DNA of 64,000 nt from Erythrobacter litoralis HTCC2594 (GTDB lineage Bacteria; Pseudomonadota; Alphaproteobacteria; Sphingomonadales; Sphingomonadaceae). The position numbers and the translations under genes were made by a program. How positions within the stretch are numbered: position 1 is the first letter of the stretch; the number at the start of each line of letters is the position of its first letter. The notes under the pieces are model-generated. The model made no database searches. It was not told the origin of the DNA and saw nothing but the letters and a program-made list of their open reading frames with translations. Location of the stretch: NCBI RefSeq assembly GCF_000013005.1, contig NC_007722.1:1679501-1743500 (forward strand). The letters run 5' to 3'. Of this stretch, positions 1 through 11,480 are shown piece after piece.

Positions 1-168
1 CTGCGGGTTTTCCTGGCTCGGCTTGCGGTGACGCGCGATCATGTTGACGCCTTCGACGACGACCTTGCCTTCTTTCGGCATGACCTTCGCGACGGTGCCG
101 GTCTTGCCCTTGTCCTTACCGGACAGGACGACGACGCTGTCACCCTTCTTGATCTTTGCGGACGCCAT
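1..168 (-). CDS. rplX: 50S ribosomal protein L24, cut by the window edge
   Basis: Only the first 56 residues are inside the window; the C-terminal part lies beyond base 1. The visible N-terminus carries the KOW-type stretch [18 protein letters not shown] typical of L24, an early assembly protein that binds 23S rRNA domain I. The ATG at 168 overlaps the rplN stop in an ATGA arrangement, so it is translationally coupled in the S10/spc ribosomal operon. Identification follows from both the motif and the position directly after rplN. Confidence 0.95.
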   Translation of the reverse strand, partial: MASAKIKKGDSVVVLSGKDKGKTGTVAKVMPKEGKVVVEGVNMIARHRKPSQENPQ

Positions 169-536
169 CACAGCACCTCCGGAGCAAGCGAGATGATCTT
201 CATGAAACCGCGGCCGCGCAGTTCGCGGACGACCGGGCCGAAGATACGGGTGCCGATCGGCTCTTCGTTCTTGCTGACAAGCACGGCGGCATTGCTGTCG
301 AAGCGGATCACGCTACCGTCTGGGCGGCGGACATCCTTCTTCGTGCGCACGATGACGGCGCGATGGACATCGCCCTTCTTCACCTTGGCGCGCGGCTGGG
401 CTTCCTTGACGGAAACCACGATCACGTCCCCGACACTCGCGGTGCGGCGCTTCGACCCGCCCAGTACCTTGATGCACTGGACGCGCTTTGCGCCGCTGTT
501 GTCCGCGACGTCGAGATTGGATTGCATCTGGATCAT
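168..536 (-). CDS. rplN: 50S ribosomal protein L14
   Basis: This 122-residue protein begins [20 protein letters not shown], the classic L14 signature, and has the normal family length. L14 sits at the subunit interface of the 50S particle. It lies between rpsQ (85 nt upstream) and rplX (ATGA overlap), the usual alphaproteobacterial order. Nothing unusual is seen. Confidence 0.98.
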   Translation of the reverse strand: MIQMQSNLDVADNSGAKRVQCIKVLGGSKRRTASVGDVIVVSVKEAQPRAKVKKGDVHRAVIVRTKKDVRRPDGSVIRFDSNAAVLVSKNEEPIGTRIFGPVVRELRGRGFMKIISLAPEVL

Positions 537-621
537 CGATCCGGTTCCTTCTCTTGGCTTGCCGAGACACCCAAATCGCCACTTCTACTGTTGGCGGGGG
601 CCCGGCAGTTCCTACGTCTGA

Positions 622-924
622 TTACTCGGCACCACCGGGGGTGGCTTCGGCCACATCGAGATCCGCCTCGATCGCCTGCGTTCCGCCCGCAACGACGCGG
701 TCTTTCACGGCCCAGGTTTTCGTCTTCGAGATCGGCTTGGTCTCTTCGATGCGGACGACGTCGCCCAGCGTGTATTCGTTCTTCTCGTCGTGAGCGTGAT
801 ACTTCTTCGAACGACGGATGATCTTCCCGTAGAGCGGGTGCTTCACCTTGCGTTCGACCAGCACGGTCACGGTCTTGTCGGTCTTGTCGGAGGTGACAGT
901 CCCGATCAGGATACGTTTCGGCAT
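622..924 (-). CDS. rpsQ: 30S ribosomal protein S17
   Basis: The 100-residue product starts [20 protein letters not shown] and contains [19 protein letters not shown], matching the S17 OB-fold that binds 16S rRNA early in assembly. It is somewhat longer than the roughly 84 residues of E. coli S17 because of an acidic, Ala/Gly-rich C-terminal tail after about residue 80, as is common in alphaproteobacteria. It follows rpmC by 11 nt and precedes rplN. Confidence 0.97.
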   Translation of the reverse strand: MPKRILIGTVTSDKTDKTVTVLVERKVKHPLYGKIIRRSKKYHAHDEKNEYTLGDVVRIEETKPISKTKTWAVKDRVVAGGTQAIEADLDVAEATPGGAE

Positions 925-935
925 TGTCTAACTCC

Positions 936-1142
936 TCAAGCTTTCGCCGCGGATGCGGCACGCTCGTTCTGAAGCGTCTTGATCTGGGCGATCGAGCGGC
1001 GGACTTCGCGGATGCGAGCCGGTGCTTCGAGCTGGTTCGTGGCAGCCTGGAAGCGCAGGTTGAACTGCTCTTTCTTCAGCTGGACGAGCTCTTCGGCGAG
1101 CTGGTCGTCGCTCTTCTGACGCAGGTCTTCGACTTTGGCCAT
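936..1142 (-). CDS. rpmC: 50S ribosomal protein L29
   Basis: This is a 68-residue helical-hairpin protein ([20 protein letters not shown]) of normal L29 length. L29 lies near the peptide exit tunnel and helps form the docking site for SRP and trigger factor. Its ATG overlaps the rplP stop, which indicates coupling. It sits between rplP and rpsQ as in other S10 operons. Confidence 0.97.
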   Translation of the reverse strand: MAKVEDLRQKSDDQLAEELVQLKKEQFNLRFQAATNQLEAPARIREVRRSIAQIKTLQNERAASAAKA

Positions 1143-1576
1143 CAGTTGCCTCCCAGGTGCGAGGTGTCACCGAAGCGGGCGACGACCTTGGTCTTGACGG
1201 GCAGCTTCATCGCAGCACGCTCGAAAGCGGATGCGGCGAGCGGACCCGGCACACCGTCGAGTTCGAACAGGATGCGGCCCGGCTTCACGCGGGCAGCCCA
1301 ATATTCGACCGAGCCCTTGCCCTTACCCTGACGGACTTCGGCAGGCTTCTTCGATACCGGCACATCGGGAAACACGCGGATCCAGAGACGACCCTGACGC
1401 TTGATGTGGCGGGTGATGGCACGACGCGCGGCTTCGATCTGGCGCGCGGTAACGCGCTCGGGTTCGAGAGCCTTGAGGCCGTAGGAGCCGAAATTCAGCG
1501 TGGTGCCACCCTTGGCATCACCCTTGATCCGGCCCTTGAAGGCCTTGCGGTACTTGGTTTTCTTCGGTTGCAGCAT
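1142..1576 (-). CDS. rplP: 50S ribosomal protein L16
   Basis: The 144-residue protein starts [20 protein letters not shown] and contains the conserved [13 protein letters not shown] region, both diagnostic of L16, which contacts the tRNA elbow in the A/P region of the 50S subunit. Length is normal. It follows rpsC by 21 nt and overlaps rpmC by one base. Confidence 0.98.
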   Translation of the reverse strand: MLQPKKTKYRKAFKGRIKGDAKGGTTLNFGSYGLKALEPERVTARQIEAARRAITRHIKRQGRLWIRVFPDVPVSKKPAEVRQGKGKGSVEYWAARVKPGRILFELDGVPGPLAASAFERAAMKLPVKTKVVARFGDTSHLGGN

Positions 1577-1597
1577 TGTCTGTCTCTATCTCTGCAA

Positions 1598-2293
1598 TCA
1601 GCGAGCCGGACGCACGCCGGAAGTCTGAGCTTCCATCATGAGGCGGTCCTGTGCGGTCGGGTCATGGCCGAGGATCTCGCCCTTGAAGACCCACACCTTG
1701 ATGCCGATGATTCCGTATGCGGTCAGCGCTTCGGCTTCGGCATAGTCGATGTTGGCGCGCAGCGTGTGGAGCGGAACGCGGCCTTCGCGATACTGCTCGA
1801 CACGGGCGATTTCGGCACCGCCCAGGCGGCCGCCGCAGACGATCTTGATACCTTCGGCACCCAGACGCATGGCAGACTGCATGGCGCGCTTCATCGCACG
1901 GCGGAAAGCGACACGGCGGATCAGCTGGTCGGCAATGCCCTGGGCGACGAGCTTGGCGTCGATTTCCGGCTTGCGGATCTCGACGATGTTAAGCTTCACT
2001 TCGCTTTCGGTCATGGTCGACAGCTTCTGGCGCAGCTTTTCGATGTCCGCGCCCTTCTTGCCGATGATGACACCGGGGCGAGCCGCATAAATCGAGATGC
2101 GGCACAGCTTGGCCGGACGCTCGATCACCACCTTCGAAATCGCGGCCTGGGCAGCGGTTTCGAGGATGTACTTACGGATCTCGATGTCTTCTGCGAGCAG
2201 CTTCGCGTAGGCGTTGCCTTCGGCATACCAGCGGCTGTCCCAGGTACGGTTGATCTGCAGGCGCAGACCGATCGGATTGCTCTTCTGGCCCAT
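1598..2293 (-). CDS. rpsC: 30S ribosomal protein S3
   Basis: The 231-residue product starts [20 protein letters not shown]. It holds an N-terminal KH-type segment ([14 protein letters not shown]) and the C-terminal S3 domain ([20 protein letters not shown]). S3 lines the mRNA entry channel and has helicase activity within the ribosome. It follows rplV with a single base between them. Confidence 0.98.
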
Positions 2294-2294
2294 C

Positions 2295-2672
2295 TTACGC
2301 CTCTTCCACTTCGCGCACGACGATCCGAAGCTTGCTGAAGGGCTTCAGGATGCGGGTGCTCTTGCCGCGGCCACGGGTGTGGAACCGCTTCATGGTGATC
2401 GACTTGCCCACGCTCGCTTCGGCGACGACCAATGCGTCGACGTCGAGGTCGTGGTTGTTTTCCGCATTGGCGATGGCCGACGCGAGCACCTTGCTCGCAT
2501 CGCGTGCCATGGCCTTCTTCGAAAAAGCGAGAATGTTCAGCGCTTCCTCGGCCTTCTTGCCGCGGATCAGCTCGGCAACGAGGTTGAGCTTCTGCGCCGA
2601 ACCACGGATCGTGGTGCCGACGGCCAGCGCCTCGTTGTCAGCGACACGGCGGGGGGATTTTGCCTTACCCAT
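2295..2672 (-). CDS. rplV: 50S ribosomal protein L22
   Basis: This 125-residue protein has the L22 core ([18 protein letters not shown]) and the basic extended loop ending [15 protein letters not shown], which lines the exit tunnel and is a common site of macrolide-resistance mutations. The start codon overlaps the end of rpsS by one base. Order rpsS-rplV-rpsC is canonical. Confidence 0.97.
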
Positions 2673-2947
2673 TATCGCTTGCCCTTCTTGTCGGCAGCGT
2701 GACCGGGGAACGTCCGCGTGGGCGCGAACTCACCGAGCTTGTGGCCGACCATCTCTTCCGAAACGGAGACGGGGATGAACTTGTGACCATTGTAGACGTT
2801 GAACGTCAGGCCAACGAACTGCGGCAGGATCGTCGAGCGACGCGACCAGGTCTTGATCGGCTTGTTGCTGCTCGCTTCCTGTGCGTCCTCCGCCTTCCTC
2901 AGAAGGCTGAGTTCGACGAAAGGACCTTTCCAGACGGAACGTGCCAT
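2672..2947 (-). CDS. rpsS: 30S ribosomal protein S19
   Basis: The 91-residue protein starts [20 protein letters not shown] and ends with the basic [12 protein letters not shown] tail. It includes [19 protein letters not shown], characteristic of S19, a protein of the 30S head near the decoding site. It sits 6 nt after rplB. Confidence 0.98.
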   Translation of the reverse strand: MARSVWKGPFVELSLLRKAEDAQEASSNKPIKTWSRRSTILPQFVGLTFNVYNGHKFIPVSVSEEMVGHKLGEFAPTRTFPGHAADKKGKR

Positions 2948-2953
2948 CGTGTC

Positions 2954-3790
2954 TTACCTCTTCTTCTTGGCGTGGCGCGAACGGATGATGAACTTGTCCG
3001 TCTGCTTGTTCTTGCGGGTACGGGCGCCCTTGGTCGGCTTGCCCCACGGGGTGACCGGGTGACGGCCACCGCTGGTGCGACCTTCACCACCGCCGTGCGG
3101 GTGGTCGACCGGGTTCTTGGCGACACCGCGGGTGAGCGGCTTGACGCCCATCCACCGGCGACGACCGGCCTTGCCCAGGTTCTGGTTCTGGTTGTCGGGG
3201 TTCGAAACCGCGCCAACCGTGCCCATGCAATCGGCCCGCAGATACCGCTGCTCGCCAGAGTTCAGGCGCACGATCACCATCCCGCGATCACGACCGACGA
3301 GCTGCACGTAGGCGCCTGCCGAACGGGCGATCTGCCCGCCCTTGCCCGGCTTCATCTCCACATTGTGGCAGATGGTGCCGACCGGCATCTGGCCCAGCAG
3401 CATGGCGTTGCCCGGCTTGGTGTCGGCCTTCTCGGCTGCGATCACCTTGTCACCCACAGCGAGGCGCTGCGGCGCGATGATATAGGCCAGTTCGCCGTCG
3501 TCATACTTGACGAGCGCGATGAAAGCGGTGCGGTTGGGATCGTATTCGATCCGCTCCACAGTGCCTTCCACATCCCACTTGCGACGCTTGAAGTCGATGT
3601 AGCGGTACTTCTGCTTGTGACCGCCGCCGATGCCGCGCGAAGTGACATGGCCCTTGTTGTTCCGGCCACCGGTCTTGCGCTTGCCTTCCGTGAGCGACTT
3701 GACCGGCTTGCCTTTGTACAGGCCGGATTTGTCGACGAGGATCAGGCCGCGGCGCGCGGGGCTGGTCGGGTTGTAATTCTTGAGTGCCAT
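2954..3790 (-). CDS. rplB: 50S ribosomal protein L2
   Basis: The 278-residue product starts [16 protein letters not shown] and carries the strictly conserved C-terminal motif [20 protein letters not shown], with the histidine required for peptidyl transfer and subunit association. Length is normal for L2. It follows rplW by 14 nt in the S10 operon. Confidence 0.98.
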   Translation of the reverse strand: MALKNYNPTSPARRGLILVDKSGLYKGKPVKSLTEGKRKTGGRNNKGHVTSRGIGGGHKQKYRYIDFKRRKWDVEGTVERIEYDPNRTAFIALVKYDDGELAYIIAPQRLAVGDKVIAAEKADTKPGNAMLLGQMPVGTICHNVEMKPGKGGQIARSAGAYVQLVGRDRGMVIVRLNSGEQRYLRADCMGTVGAVSNPDNQNQNLGKAGRRRWMGVKPLTRGVAKNPVDHPHGGGEGRTSGGRHPVTPWGKPTKGARTRKNKQTDKFIIRSRHAKKKR

Positions 3791-3804
3791 TGTTCCCTAG
3801 CCCC

Positions 3805-4110
3805 TCAGATACCGCTGGTGACGTCGATCGAGTCACCATCGGCGAGCGTAACGATCGCCTTCTTGAAGTCGGAGCGCTTGTAGGGCTTGCCCCGCCAGCG
3901 CTTGGTCTTGCCCTTGGTCACGATCGTGTTCACGCCGGTGACCTTGACCGAGAAGAGTGCCTCGACCGCTTCCTTGATCTGCGGCTTGGTGGCATCGTTC
4001 GCGACCTTGAAAACAACCGCGTTGTTCTCGCTGGCGAGCGTCGCCTTCTCGGTGATGTGCGGCGCGAGCACCACGTCGTAGTGACGAGCGTCGATTTCCT
4101 GCTTAGCCAT
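3805..4110 (-). CDS. rplW: 50S ribosomal protein L23
   Basis: This 101-residue protein has the L23 core ([19 protein letters not shown]) and the basic loop ([20 protein letters not shown]). L23 surrounds the exit tunnel and is the docking site for trigger factor and SRP. It overlaps the end of rplD by 8 nt, so the two are translationally coupled. Confidence 0.97.
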   Translation of the reverse strand: MAKQEIDARHYDVVLAPHITEKATLASENNAVVFKVANDATKPQIKEAVEALFSVKVTGVNTIVTKGKTKRWRGKPYKRSDFKKAIVTLADGDSIDVTSGI

Positions 4111-4726
4111 TGAAACGCGCCTCCAGCTTTTCGACCGCGTCCTTGGTCAGGACGAGCGTGTCGTGTTTGAGGATGTCGTAGACATTGGCACCCATGGCCG
4201 GCAGCACGTTAACGCCCGGCAGGTTGCCGGCGGCTTTCGAGAAGCCTTCGTTCACGCTTTCGCCGTCGATCACCAGGACCTTGCCGTTCCAGCCGGCCTT
4301 GTCGAAGTGACCCTTGAGCACCTTGGTCTTGGCATCCTTGAGGTCGAGGCTGTCGACGACGACGAGGCCGTCCTTCGCCTTGCTCGAAAGCGCCATCTTG
4401 AGGCCGAGCGCACGGATTTTCTTGTTGAGCGACGGGTTGAAATCGCGCTTGCGAGCGCCGTGAGCCTTACCGCCACCGATAAAGATCGGAGCGCCGCGAT
4501 CGCCGTGGCGAGCGTTGCCCGAACCCTTCTGGCGACCGAATTTCGCACCGGTACGCGCCACGTCCGAACGCTCACGCGTCGGGCGGGCGGTGCCGCGGCG
4601 ATTTTCGAGCTGCCACGTAACTACGCGGTGGAGGATGTCGGCGCGCGGCTCGACACCGAACACGGCATCGTCGAGCTCGACATCACCGGCAGCCTTGCCG
4701 TCGATTTTCTGGACCTTCACCTTCAC
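4103..4726 (-). CDS. rplD: 50S ribosomal protein L4
   Basis: The 207-residue protein contains the L4 tunnel-loop region ([20 protein letters not shown], then [20 protein letters not shown]) whose tip contacts the exit tunnel. The C-terminal part ([21 protein letters not shown]) is typical. In gammaproteobacteria L4 represses its own operon through the S10 leader; whether that holds here is unknown. It starts 3 nt after rplC. Confidence 0.97.
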   Translation of the reverse strand: MKVKVQKIDGKAAGDVELDDAVFGVEPRADILHRVVTWQLENRRGTARPTRERSDVARTGAKFGRQKGSGNARHGDRGAPIFIGGGKAHGARKRDFNPSLNKKIRALGLKMALSSKAKDGLVVVDSLDLKDAKTKVLKGHFDKAGWNGKVLVIDGESVNEGFSKAAGNLPGVNVLPAMGANVYDILKHDTLVLTKDAVEKLEARFNG

Positions 4727-4729
4727 GGA

Positions 4730-5599
4730 TCAGCCCTCCTTGCCTGCATCGCTGTCGTCGGCCTTGGGAGCCTCTTCAGCGGGGGTTTCTTCAGCCGGAG
4801 CCGCGGTGTCGTTGGTCTGCTTGTCAGCAGCCTTCTCTTCCACCACAGCTTCTTCGTTTGCCACGTCGTCGAGCTTCTGCTCGTCAGCGGCCGGAGCGTC
4901 GGCTTCCTTGGCCGGAGCGTTCTTCTCGACGACTGCGCCGGGGAACGGCACGCCTTCGGGAAGCGGCAGCTTCACGGCATCGCGGATCAGCATCCAGCTG
5001 TTCTTCGTGCCCGGGACCGAACCCTTGACGAAGATCAGGCCGCGTTCCGGATCGGTGCGGACGACTTCGAGATTCTGCTGGGTGCGCTGACGGTCGCCCA
5101 TGTGGCCGGCCATCTTCTTGCCCTTGAACACGCGGCCCGGATCCTGGCGGTTACCCGTCGAACCGTGCGAACGGTGCGAAATCGAGACGCCGTGCGTTGC
5201 ACGCAAACCGCCGAAGCCCCAACGCTTCATGGCACCGGCGAAACCCTTACCCTGGGTGTAGCCGGTGATGTCGACCTTCTGGCCGGCAATGAAGTGCTCG
5301 GCGCTGATGGCGGCACCGACAGGCAGGAGCCCGTCTTCGCCTTCGACGCGGAATTCGGCGACCTTCATCTTCAGGCCGACTTCGGCCTTGGCGAAAGCCT
5401 CACGCTGCGGCTTGGCAACGTTCTTCTGCTTGGCCACGCCCGAGCCGACCTGGAGAGCGAAATAGCCATCGCGCTCCTGGGTCCGCTGGGACACGACCTG
5501 GCAATCTTCCAGAGCGAGAACGGTCACAGGTACGTGACGTCCGTCCTCCTGGAACAGGCGGGTCATCCCGACTTTCTTTGCGATCACGCCGGTGCGCAT
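4730..5599 (-). CDS. rplC: 50S ribosomal protein L3 with long acidic C-terminal tail
   Basis: I chose the ATG at 5599, giving 289 residues beginning [20 protein letters not shown], the canonical L3 start; an in-frame upstream ATG at 5692 would add a non-conserved leader. The conserved core runs to about residue 227 and includes [10 protein letters not shown] around residues 147-156, with the glutamine methylated by PrmB in other bacteria. Residues 228-289 form a Glu/Ala/Asp-rich, probably disordered tail absent from the roughly 209-residue E. coli protein. L3 initiates 50S assembly and lies near the peptidyl-transferase centre. Confidence 0.96.
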
Positions 5600-5911
5600 C
5601 GTCAAAACTCCTAACAGAGGCACAAGGGGCCCATCCCCAGGTGCATGCGAGCCTGCCATCACGGTCAGACCCGTTTCAGCCCAATTTTTCATGCATCGCC
5701 CCGTCCGGGCTGAATGCTCGCACGGCAGGGGCCGATTGAGCGAGACGGGAGACGCAGCCCGGTCGATGGACCGGCGGTATCTCTATGTCCGAGTCCCTGC
5801 GAAGGCAGGGACCTCAGGCCGCTGGCGCGACCTGCAATTCTTCCCGGTCATTTTACGTCCGACCAAGAGGACTGAGACCCCCGCCTTCGCGGGGGCTCGC
5901 GGCAAATTGGC
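5600..5911. repeat. rplC-rpsJ intercistronic gap with two palindromes
   Basis: This 312-nt gap lies inside the S10 operon and carries no convincing gene. It holds two perfect stem-loops of the dispersed intergenic type: GTCCCTGC-GAAG-GCAGGGAC at 5793-5812 and CCCCCGC-CTTC-GCGGGGG at 5878-5895. On the transcript they lie between rpsJ and rplC and could act as mRNA processing or stability elements. Similar palindromes recur near 11.4, 11.9, 12.1 and 30.9 kb. Confidence 0.8.
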
Positions 5912-6223
5912 TTAGGCCAATTTGATCTCGACATTCACGCCTGCAGCAAGGTCCAGCTTCATCAAAGCGTCGACCGTCTGGGCGTTCGGCTGCACGATGT
6001 CGAGCAGCCGCTTGTAGGTGCGCACCTCGAACTGCTCGCGCGACTTCTTGTCGATGTGCGGGCCGCGGTTCACGGTGAACTTTTCGATACGCGTCGGCAT
6101 GGGAATGGGGCCGCGAATAAGCGCGCCGGTACGGCGAGCGGTGTCTGCGATTTCGCCAGTTGCCTGGTCGAGCACGCGATGATCGAACGCCTTCAGGCGA
6201 ATGCGGATATTCTGAGCTTCCAT
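5912..6223 (-). CDS. rpsJ: 30S ribosomal protein S10
   Basis: The 103-residue product starts [20 protein letters not shown] and contains [19 protein letters not shown], the S10/NusE signature. S10 is a 30S head protein and also partners NusB and NusG in antitermination. It is the first gene of the operon, preceded by a readable sigma-70-like promoter about 180 nt upstream, and is separated from rplC by an unusually long 312-nt gap. Confidence 0.98.
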   Translation of the reverse strand: MEAQNIRIRLKAFDHRVLDQATGEIADTARRTGALIRGPIPMPTRIEKFTVNRGPHIDKKSREQFEVRTYKRLLDIVQPNAQTVDALMKLDLAAGVNVEIKLA

Positions 6224-6403
6224 TACCTACACCAATGCGAAAGAGCCAAAAATCGCCGCAACGCCAGGTCACCCCCGCCGCTCCGGCTCTTCTACTTCTG
6301 TGTCCGCCCCATAGCTTCCGCCTGACCGTATCTCTTATCGAGGGGCCAAACCGAACCAACGGGTTGGAGAAAACCTGGCCGCTCGGAAGCGGCTTCGGGC
6401 GCG

Positions 6404-6432
6404 CCTATACGGGTACATGCGATTCTGGGCAA
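6404..6432 (-). promoter_or_regulatory. probable sigma-70 promoter of the S10 operon
   Basis: On the minus strand TTGCCC (6427-6432) and TATAGG (6404-6409) are separated by exactly 17 nt, close to the -35/-10 consensus. Initiation here would give rpsJ an untranslated leader of about 175 nt. The position directly after the methyltransferase stop at 6457 fits an independent promoter for the operon. The assignment is by eye only. Confidence 0.6.
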
Positions 6433-6456
6433 CCCCAAAATCGGAACAATTTTGCG

Positions 6457-7185
6457 TCAGCCGCCCTCGCGCAGGAACACCGCGTCGAGATAGATGACCT
6501 TGCCGCCCTCGCCAAAGAACTGGTCGCGGGTACCGGCGAAGGCAAAACCTAGGGATGCGAGGCTGTCATGCAAGGCGGCGAACGTGGGTTGGCCCTCATA
6601 GAGCGGTGCCAGGCAAACTTCGAGCACGATACCATCCGCACGGCGCAGCGTTTCCTGCCCACCGGCGATCACGCGATCTTCGAACCCCTGCACATCCATC
6701 TTGACGACGAGAGGCCCTTCAAGCGCATCACCCTGCTCCCTCGCCCAGTCGTCGAGCCGCCGCTGGCTCACCGGTGTGGTGATGGTGTCGGCGACTTGCG
6801 GGAACAACGTGACGTTCTCGGCAGTCTGCATGCGAAGTGACGAGGAAGATGGCGAGCCCGGATTGAACTGCATGTCCACCATCATCTCGCTATCGCCGAG
6901 CGCGATGTGGTGGGCGTGGATGCGTGGGTGCCGCGCTGCGACCCGCTCGAGCCGCGCAAAGCTGGCCGGATGCGGTTCGAAGCAATGTAGTCGCGCCTGC
7001 GGGAAGGCGCCCAGCAATTCCCGCTCCGCCAGTTCGCCGCCGCATGCGCCGATATCGAGCACCGTCTTCGCCGGGATCGCCGCCAGCCCGTTCCAGCCGT
7101 CGCCATAGCGATTGCCCGCCAGCCCCTTGCCCGCGCCGATCAGGCCCAGGCTGGCATAGGATGTGAGACGGGACAGGAAGCTCAT
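6457..7185 (-). CDS. FkbM-family SAM-dependent methyltransferase
   Basis: The 242-residue protein has a class I methyltransferase motif I (TVLDIGACGGELAERELLG, residues about 41-59), an acidic end of strand 2 (LHCFEPHPASFARLER) and the FkbM-type motif VVKMDVQGFEDRVIAGG near residues 160-176. FkbM enzymes O-methylate sugars or secondary metabolites; the substrate here is unknown. It lies between tuf and rpsJ, where the alphaproteobacterial order normally has the two adjacent. A strong terminator (7215-7248) separates it from tuf and the S10 promoter starts just beyond its stop, so it is probably transcribed independently or by weak read-through. Confidence 0.85.
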   Translation of the reverse strand: MSFLSRLTSYASLGLIGAGKGLAGNRYGDGWNGLAAIPAKTVLDIGACGGELAERELLGAFPQARLHCFEPHPASFARLERVAARHPRIHAHHIALGDSEMMVDMQFNPGSPSSSSLRMQTAENVTLFPQVADTITTPVSQRRLDDWAREQGDALEGPLVVKMDVQGFEDRVIAGGQETLRRADGIVLEVCLAPLYEGQPTFAALHDSLASLGFAFAGTRDQFFGEGGKVIYLDAVFLREGG

Positions 7186-7214
7186 GCCGCTAGCTAACTC
7201 GCTCGTGCAAAAGA

Positions 7215-7248
7215 AAACACCCCCTCCCGTTGCCGGGAGAGGGTGTTT
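7215..7248 (-). terminator. Rho-independent terminator after tuf
   Basis: On the minus strand a long stem (AACACCCTCTCCCG-GCAA-CGGGAGGGGGTGTT, one A:C mismatch) is followed by TTTTCTTTT. It starts 38 nt after the tuf stop at 7286 and should end the str operon transcript. The A-rich opposite flank means it could also work on plus-strand transcripts. Confidence 0.9.
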
Positions 7249-7285
7249 CTAACGCTAGCAGCGTGCCGTCAGATCAGGCGCCGGC

Positions 7286-8476
7286 TTAGACGGTGATCTT
7301 CGAAACAACGCCCGAGCCGACGGTGCGGCCGCCTTCGCGGATTGCGAAGCGGAGGCCTTCGTCCATGGCGATCGGAGCGATCAGCTTGACGTTGATCGTC
7401 ACGTTGTCGCCCGGCATCACCATCTCGGTGCCTTCCGGCAGGATCACTTCACCGGTCACGTCGGTCGTGCGGAAGTAGAACTGCGGACGGTAGTTGGCGA
7501 AGAACGGCGTGTGACGGCCACCTTCGTCCTTCGAAAGGACGTAGACTTCCGCGCTGAACTCGGTGTGCGGCGTAACCGAACCCGGCTTCGCGAGGACCTG
7601 GCCACGCTCGACGTCTTCACGGCCGACGCCGCGGATCAGGGCACCGATGTTGTCGCCGGCTTCACCGCGATCGAGCAGCTTACGGAACATTTCGACGCCG
7701 GTAACGGTCGTCTTGGTGGTGTCCTTGATGCCGACGATTTCGACTTCATCGCCCACATTGACAACGCCGGTTTCGACACGACCGGTCACAACCGTACCAC
7801 GACCCGAGATCGAGAACACGTCCTCGATCGGCATCAGGAAGTCCTGATCGACCGGACGTTCCGGCTGCGGGATGTGCTCATCGACGGCCTTCATCAGCTC
7901 GACGATCGATTCCTTGCCGATGTTGTCGTCGCGACCTTCGAGAGCGGCCAGAGCCGAACCCTTGACGATCGGAATGTTGTCGCCGTCGAAATCATACTCG
8001 CTGAGCAGTTCGCGAACTTCGAGTTCGACCAGTTCGAGCAGCTCTTCGTCATCGACCTGGTCGACCTTGTTGAGGTACACGACCAGCGCGGGAACGCCGA
8101 CCTGACGCGAGAGCAGGATGTGCTCGCGGGTCTGCGGCATCGGGCCGTCGGCAGCGTTCACGACCAGGATGGCGCCGTCCATCTGGGCCGCACCGGTGAT
8201 CATGTTCTTCACATAGTCGGCGTGCCCCGGGCAATCGACGTGAGCGTAGTGGCGCGCGTCGGTTTCGTACTCGACGTGCGCGGTCGAGATGGTGATCCCG
8301 CGCTCGCGCTCTTCCGGAGCCTTGTCGATGTTGGCGAAGTCGACAGCCGAACCGCCGTACACATCGGCCATCACCTTCGTGATCGCCGCGGTCAGCGTGG
8401 TCTTGCCGTGGTCGACGTGACCGATGGTGCCGACGTTGCAGTGCGGCTTGTTGCGCTCGAATTTTTCCTTAGCCAT
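7286..8476 (-). CDS. tuf: translation elongation factor Tu
   Basis: The 396-residue protein has the G1 P-loop GHVDHGKT (19-26), the G3 motif DCPGH (about residues 81-85) and NKVD, followed by the beta-barrel domains and the C-terminal [18 protein letters not shown]-Tu delivers aminoacyl-tRNA to the ribosomal A site with GTP. It is the last gene of the str operon, 92 nt after fusA, and is followed by a strong terminator. Confidence 0.99.
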
Positions 8477-8522
8477 TTCTCAAATAACCTCTGCTTGAAA
8501 TTGAATTCCTGCGGGAGAGGAT

Positions 8523-8548
8523 GCGGCGCCCGCTGAATCAGGCGCCGC
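8523..8548 (-). other. stem-loop in the fusA-tuf gap
   Basis: An 8-bp perfect stem GCGGCGCC/GGCGCCGC encloses a 10-nt loop between the fusA stop and the tuf start. There is no following T-run, so it is more likely an mRNA processing, stability or attenuation hairpin than a full terminator. EF-Tu is usually made in excess over EF-G, which such an element could support; that role is inference. Confidence 0.6.
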
Positions 8549-8568
8549 CCCTAGACCTGTTGCTCGCC

Positions 8569-10704
<2,136 letters not shown>

Positions 10705-10726
10705 AATTCTTATCCTTAGCGTCTTG

Positions 10727-10758
10727 TGGGGGCCGCTCGCTCAGCGGTCAGGCCCCCA
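10727..10758 (-). other. stem-loop upstream of fusA
   Basis: TGGGGGCC (10727-10734) pairs perfectly with GGCCCCCA (10751-10758) in the rpsG-fusA gap, with a 16-nt loop that can itself fold. It lies 22 nt upstream of the fusA start on the transcript. No T-run follows, so termination is unlikely; a processing or translation-control role is possible. Confidence 0.55.
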
Positions 10759-10824
10759 TATAGTGACGATTGTGACAGCGGGAAGACGCGAGCCCCAAGG
10801 CCAGCGCCCCGCCCGCTCACAACC

Positions 10825-11295
10825 TTACCAGCGGTAGTGCGAGAAGGCGCGGTTGGCTTCGGCCATCCGGTGCGCGTCTTCACGCTTCTTGACCGCATTG
10901 CCGCGGTTGTTGGCGGCATCCATCAGCTCACCCGACAGGCGCGCTGCCATGGTGGTTTCCGGACGGCCGCGCGCGGCGGAAATCATCCAGCGGATCGCCA
11001 GCGCCTGGGCACGCTCGGGGCGCACCTCGACCGGTACCTGGTAGGTCGCACCACCGACACGGCGGCTGCGCACTTCGACCTGCGGCTTGATGTTGTTCAG
11101 CGCATCATGGAACAGCTGCACCGGATCGGTCTTCGCCTTGGCTTCGACAGTGTCGAGCGCGGTGTAGACGATGCCTTCCGCAACGGCCTTCTTGCCGTCC
11201 AGCATCAGGTTGTTCATGAACTTCGACAGGACCTGATCACCGAACTTGGGATCAGGCAGGATTTCCCGTTTCTCGGGACGACGACGACGTGACAT
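10825..11295 (-). CDS. rpsG: 30S ribosomal protein S7
   Basis: The 156-residue protein starts [20 protein letters not shown] and contains [20 protein letters not shown], the S7 signature. S7 nucleates assembly of the 30S head and contacts the E-site tRNA. It is separated from rpsL by 185 nt that contain two palindromic repeats, longer than the usual str operon spacing. Confidence 0.98.
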   Translation of the reverse strand: MSRRRRPEKREILPDPKFGDQVLSKFMNNLMLDGKKAVAEGIVYTALDTVEAKAKTDPVQLFHDALNNIKPQVEVRSRRVGGATYQVPVEVRPERAQALAIRWMISAARGRPETTMAARLSGELMDAANNRGNAVKKREDAHRMAEANRAFSHYRW

Positions 11296-11343
11296 TCTTT
11301 AATCTCCAAATGTCCGGAGCGAAGCGGAGGTCTTCAAAACGTC

Positions 11344-11364
11344 ATCCCGGACTTGATCCGGGAT
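11344..11364. repeat. intergenic palindrome, CCGG type, inside the str operon
   Basis: ATCCCGGA-CTTGA-TCCGGGAT, preceded by GTC, is a perfect 8-bp inverted repeat between rpsL and rpsG. It belongs to the same family as the copies at 11927-11947 and 30908-30928. Its partner at 11428-11445 lies about 65 nt away. Confidence 0.85.
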
Positions 11365-11427
11365 CTTTCTCCGCTGGCGCTCTATCTCAGAAACTTGCCA
11401 GTTGACGTTCGACCTGGTGGCACGAGG

Positions 11428-11445
11428 TCCCAGCTTTCGCTGGGA
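11428..11445. repeat. intergenic palindrome, CAGC type, inside the str operon
   Basis: TCCCAGC-TTTC-GCTGGGA followed by TGACG is a perfect 7-bp stem. With the 11344-11364 palindrome it forms a pair whose outer ends read GTCA and TGAC, like the pair at 30850-30931. The arrangement resembles REP doublets (REPINs). Confidence 0.8.
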
Positions 11446-11480
11446 TGACGGGTGCAATCAGGCGAGCGCCGACCCACTCC

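Noticed and set aside
1157..2338. 393-codon plus-strand ORF opposite rpsC/rplP
   Set aside because: It is antisense to ribosomal protein genes and shows no domain.
5599..5692. N-terminal extension of rplC
   Set aside because: The 31 extra residues are unlike L3; the canonical start [12 protein letters not shown] is at 5599.
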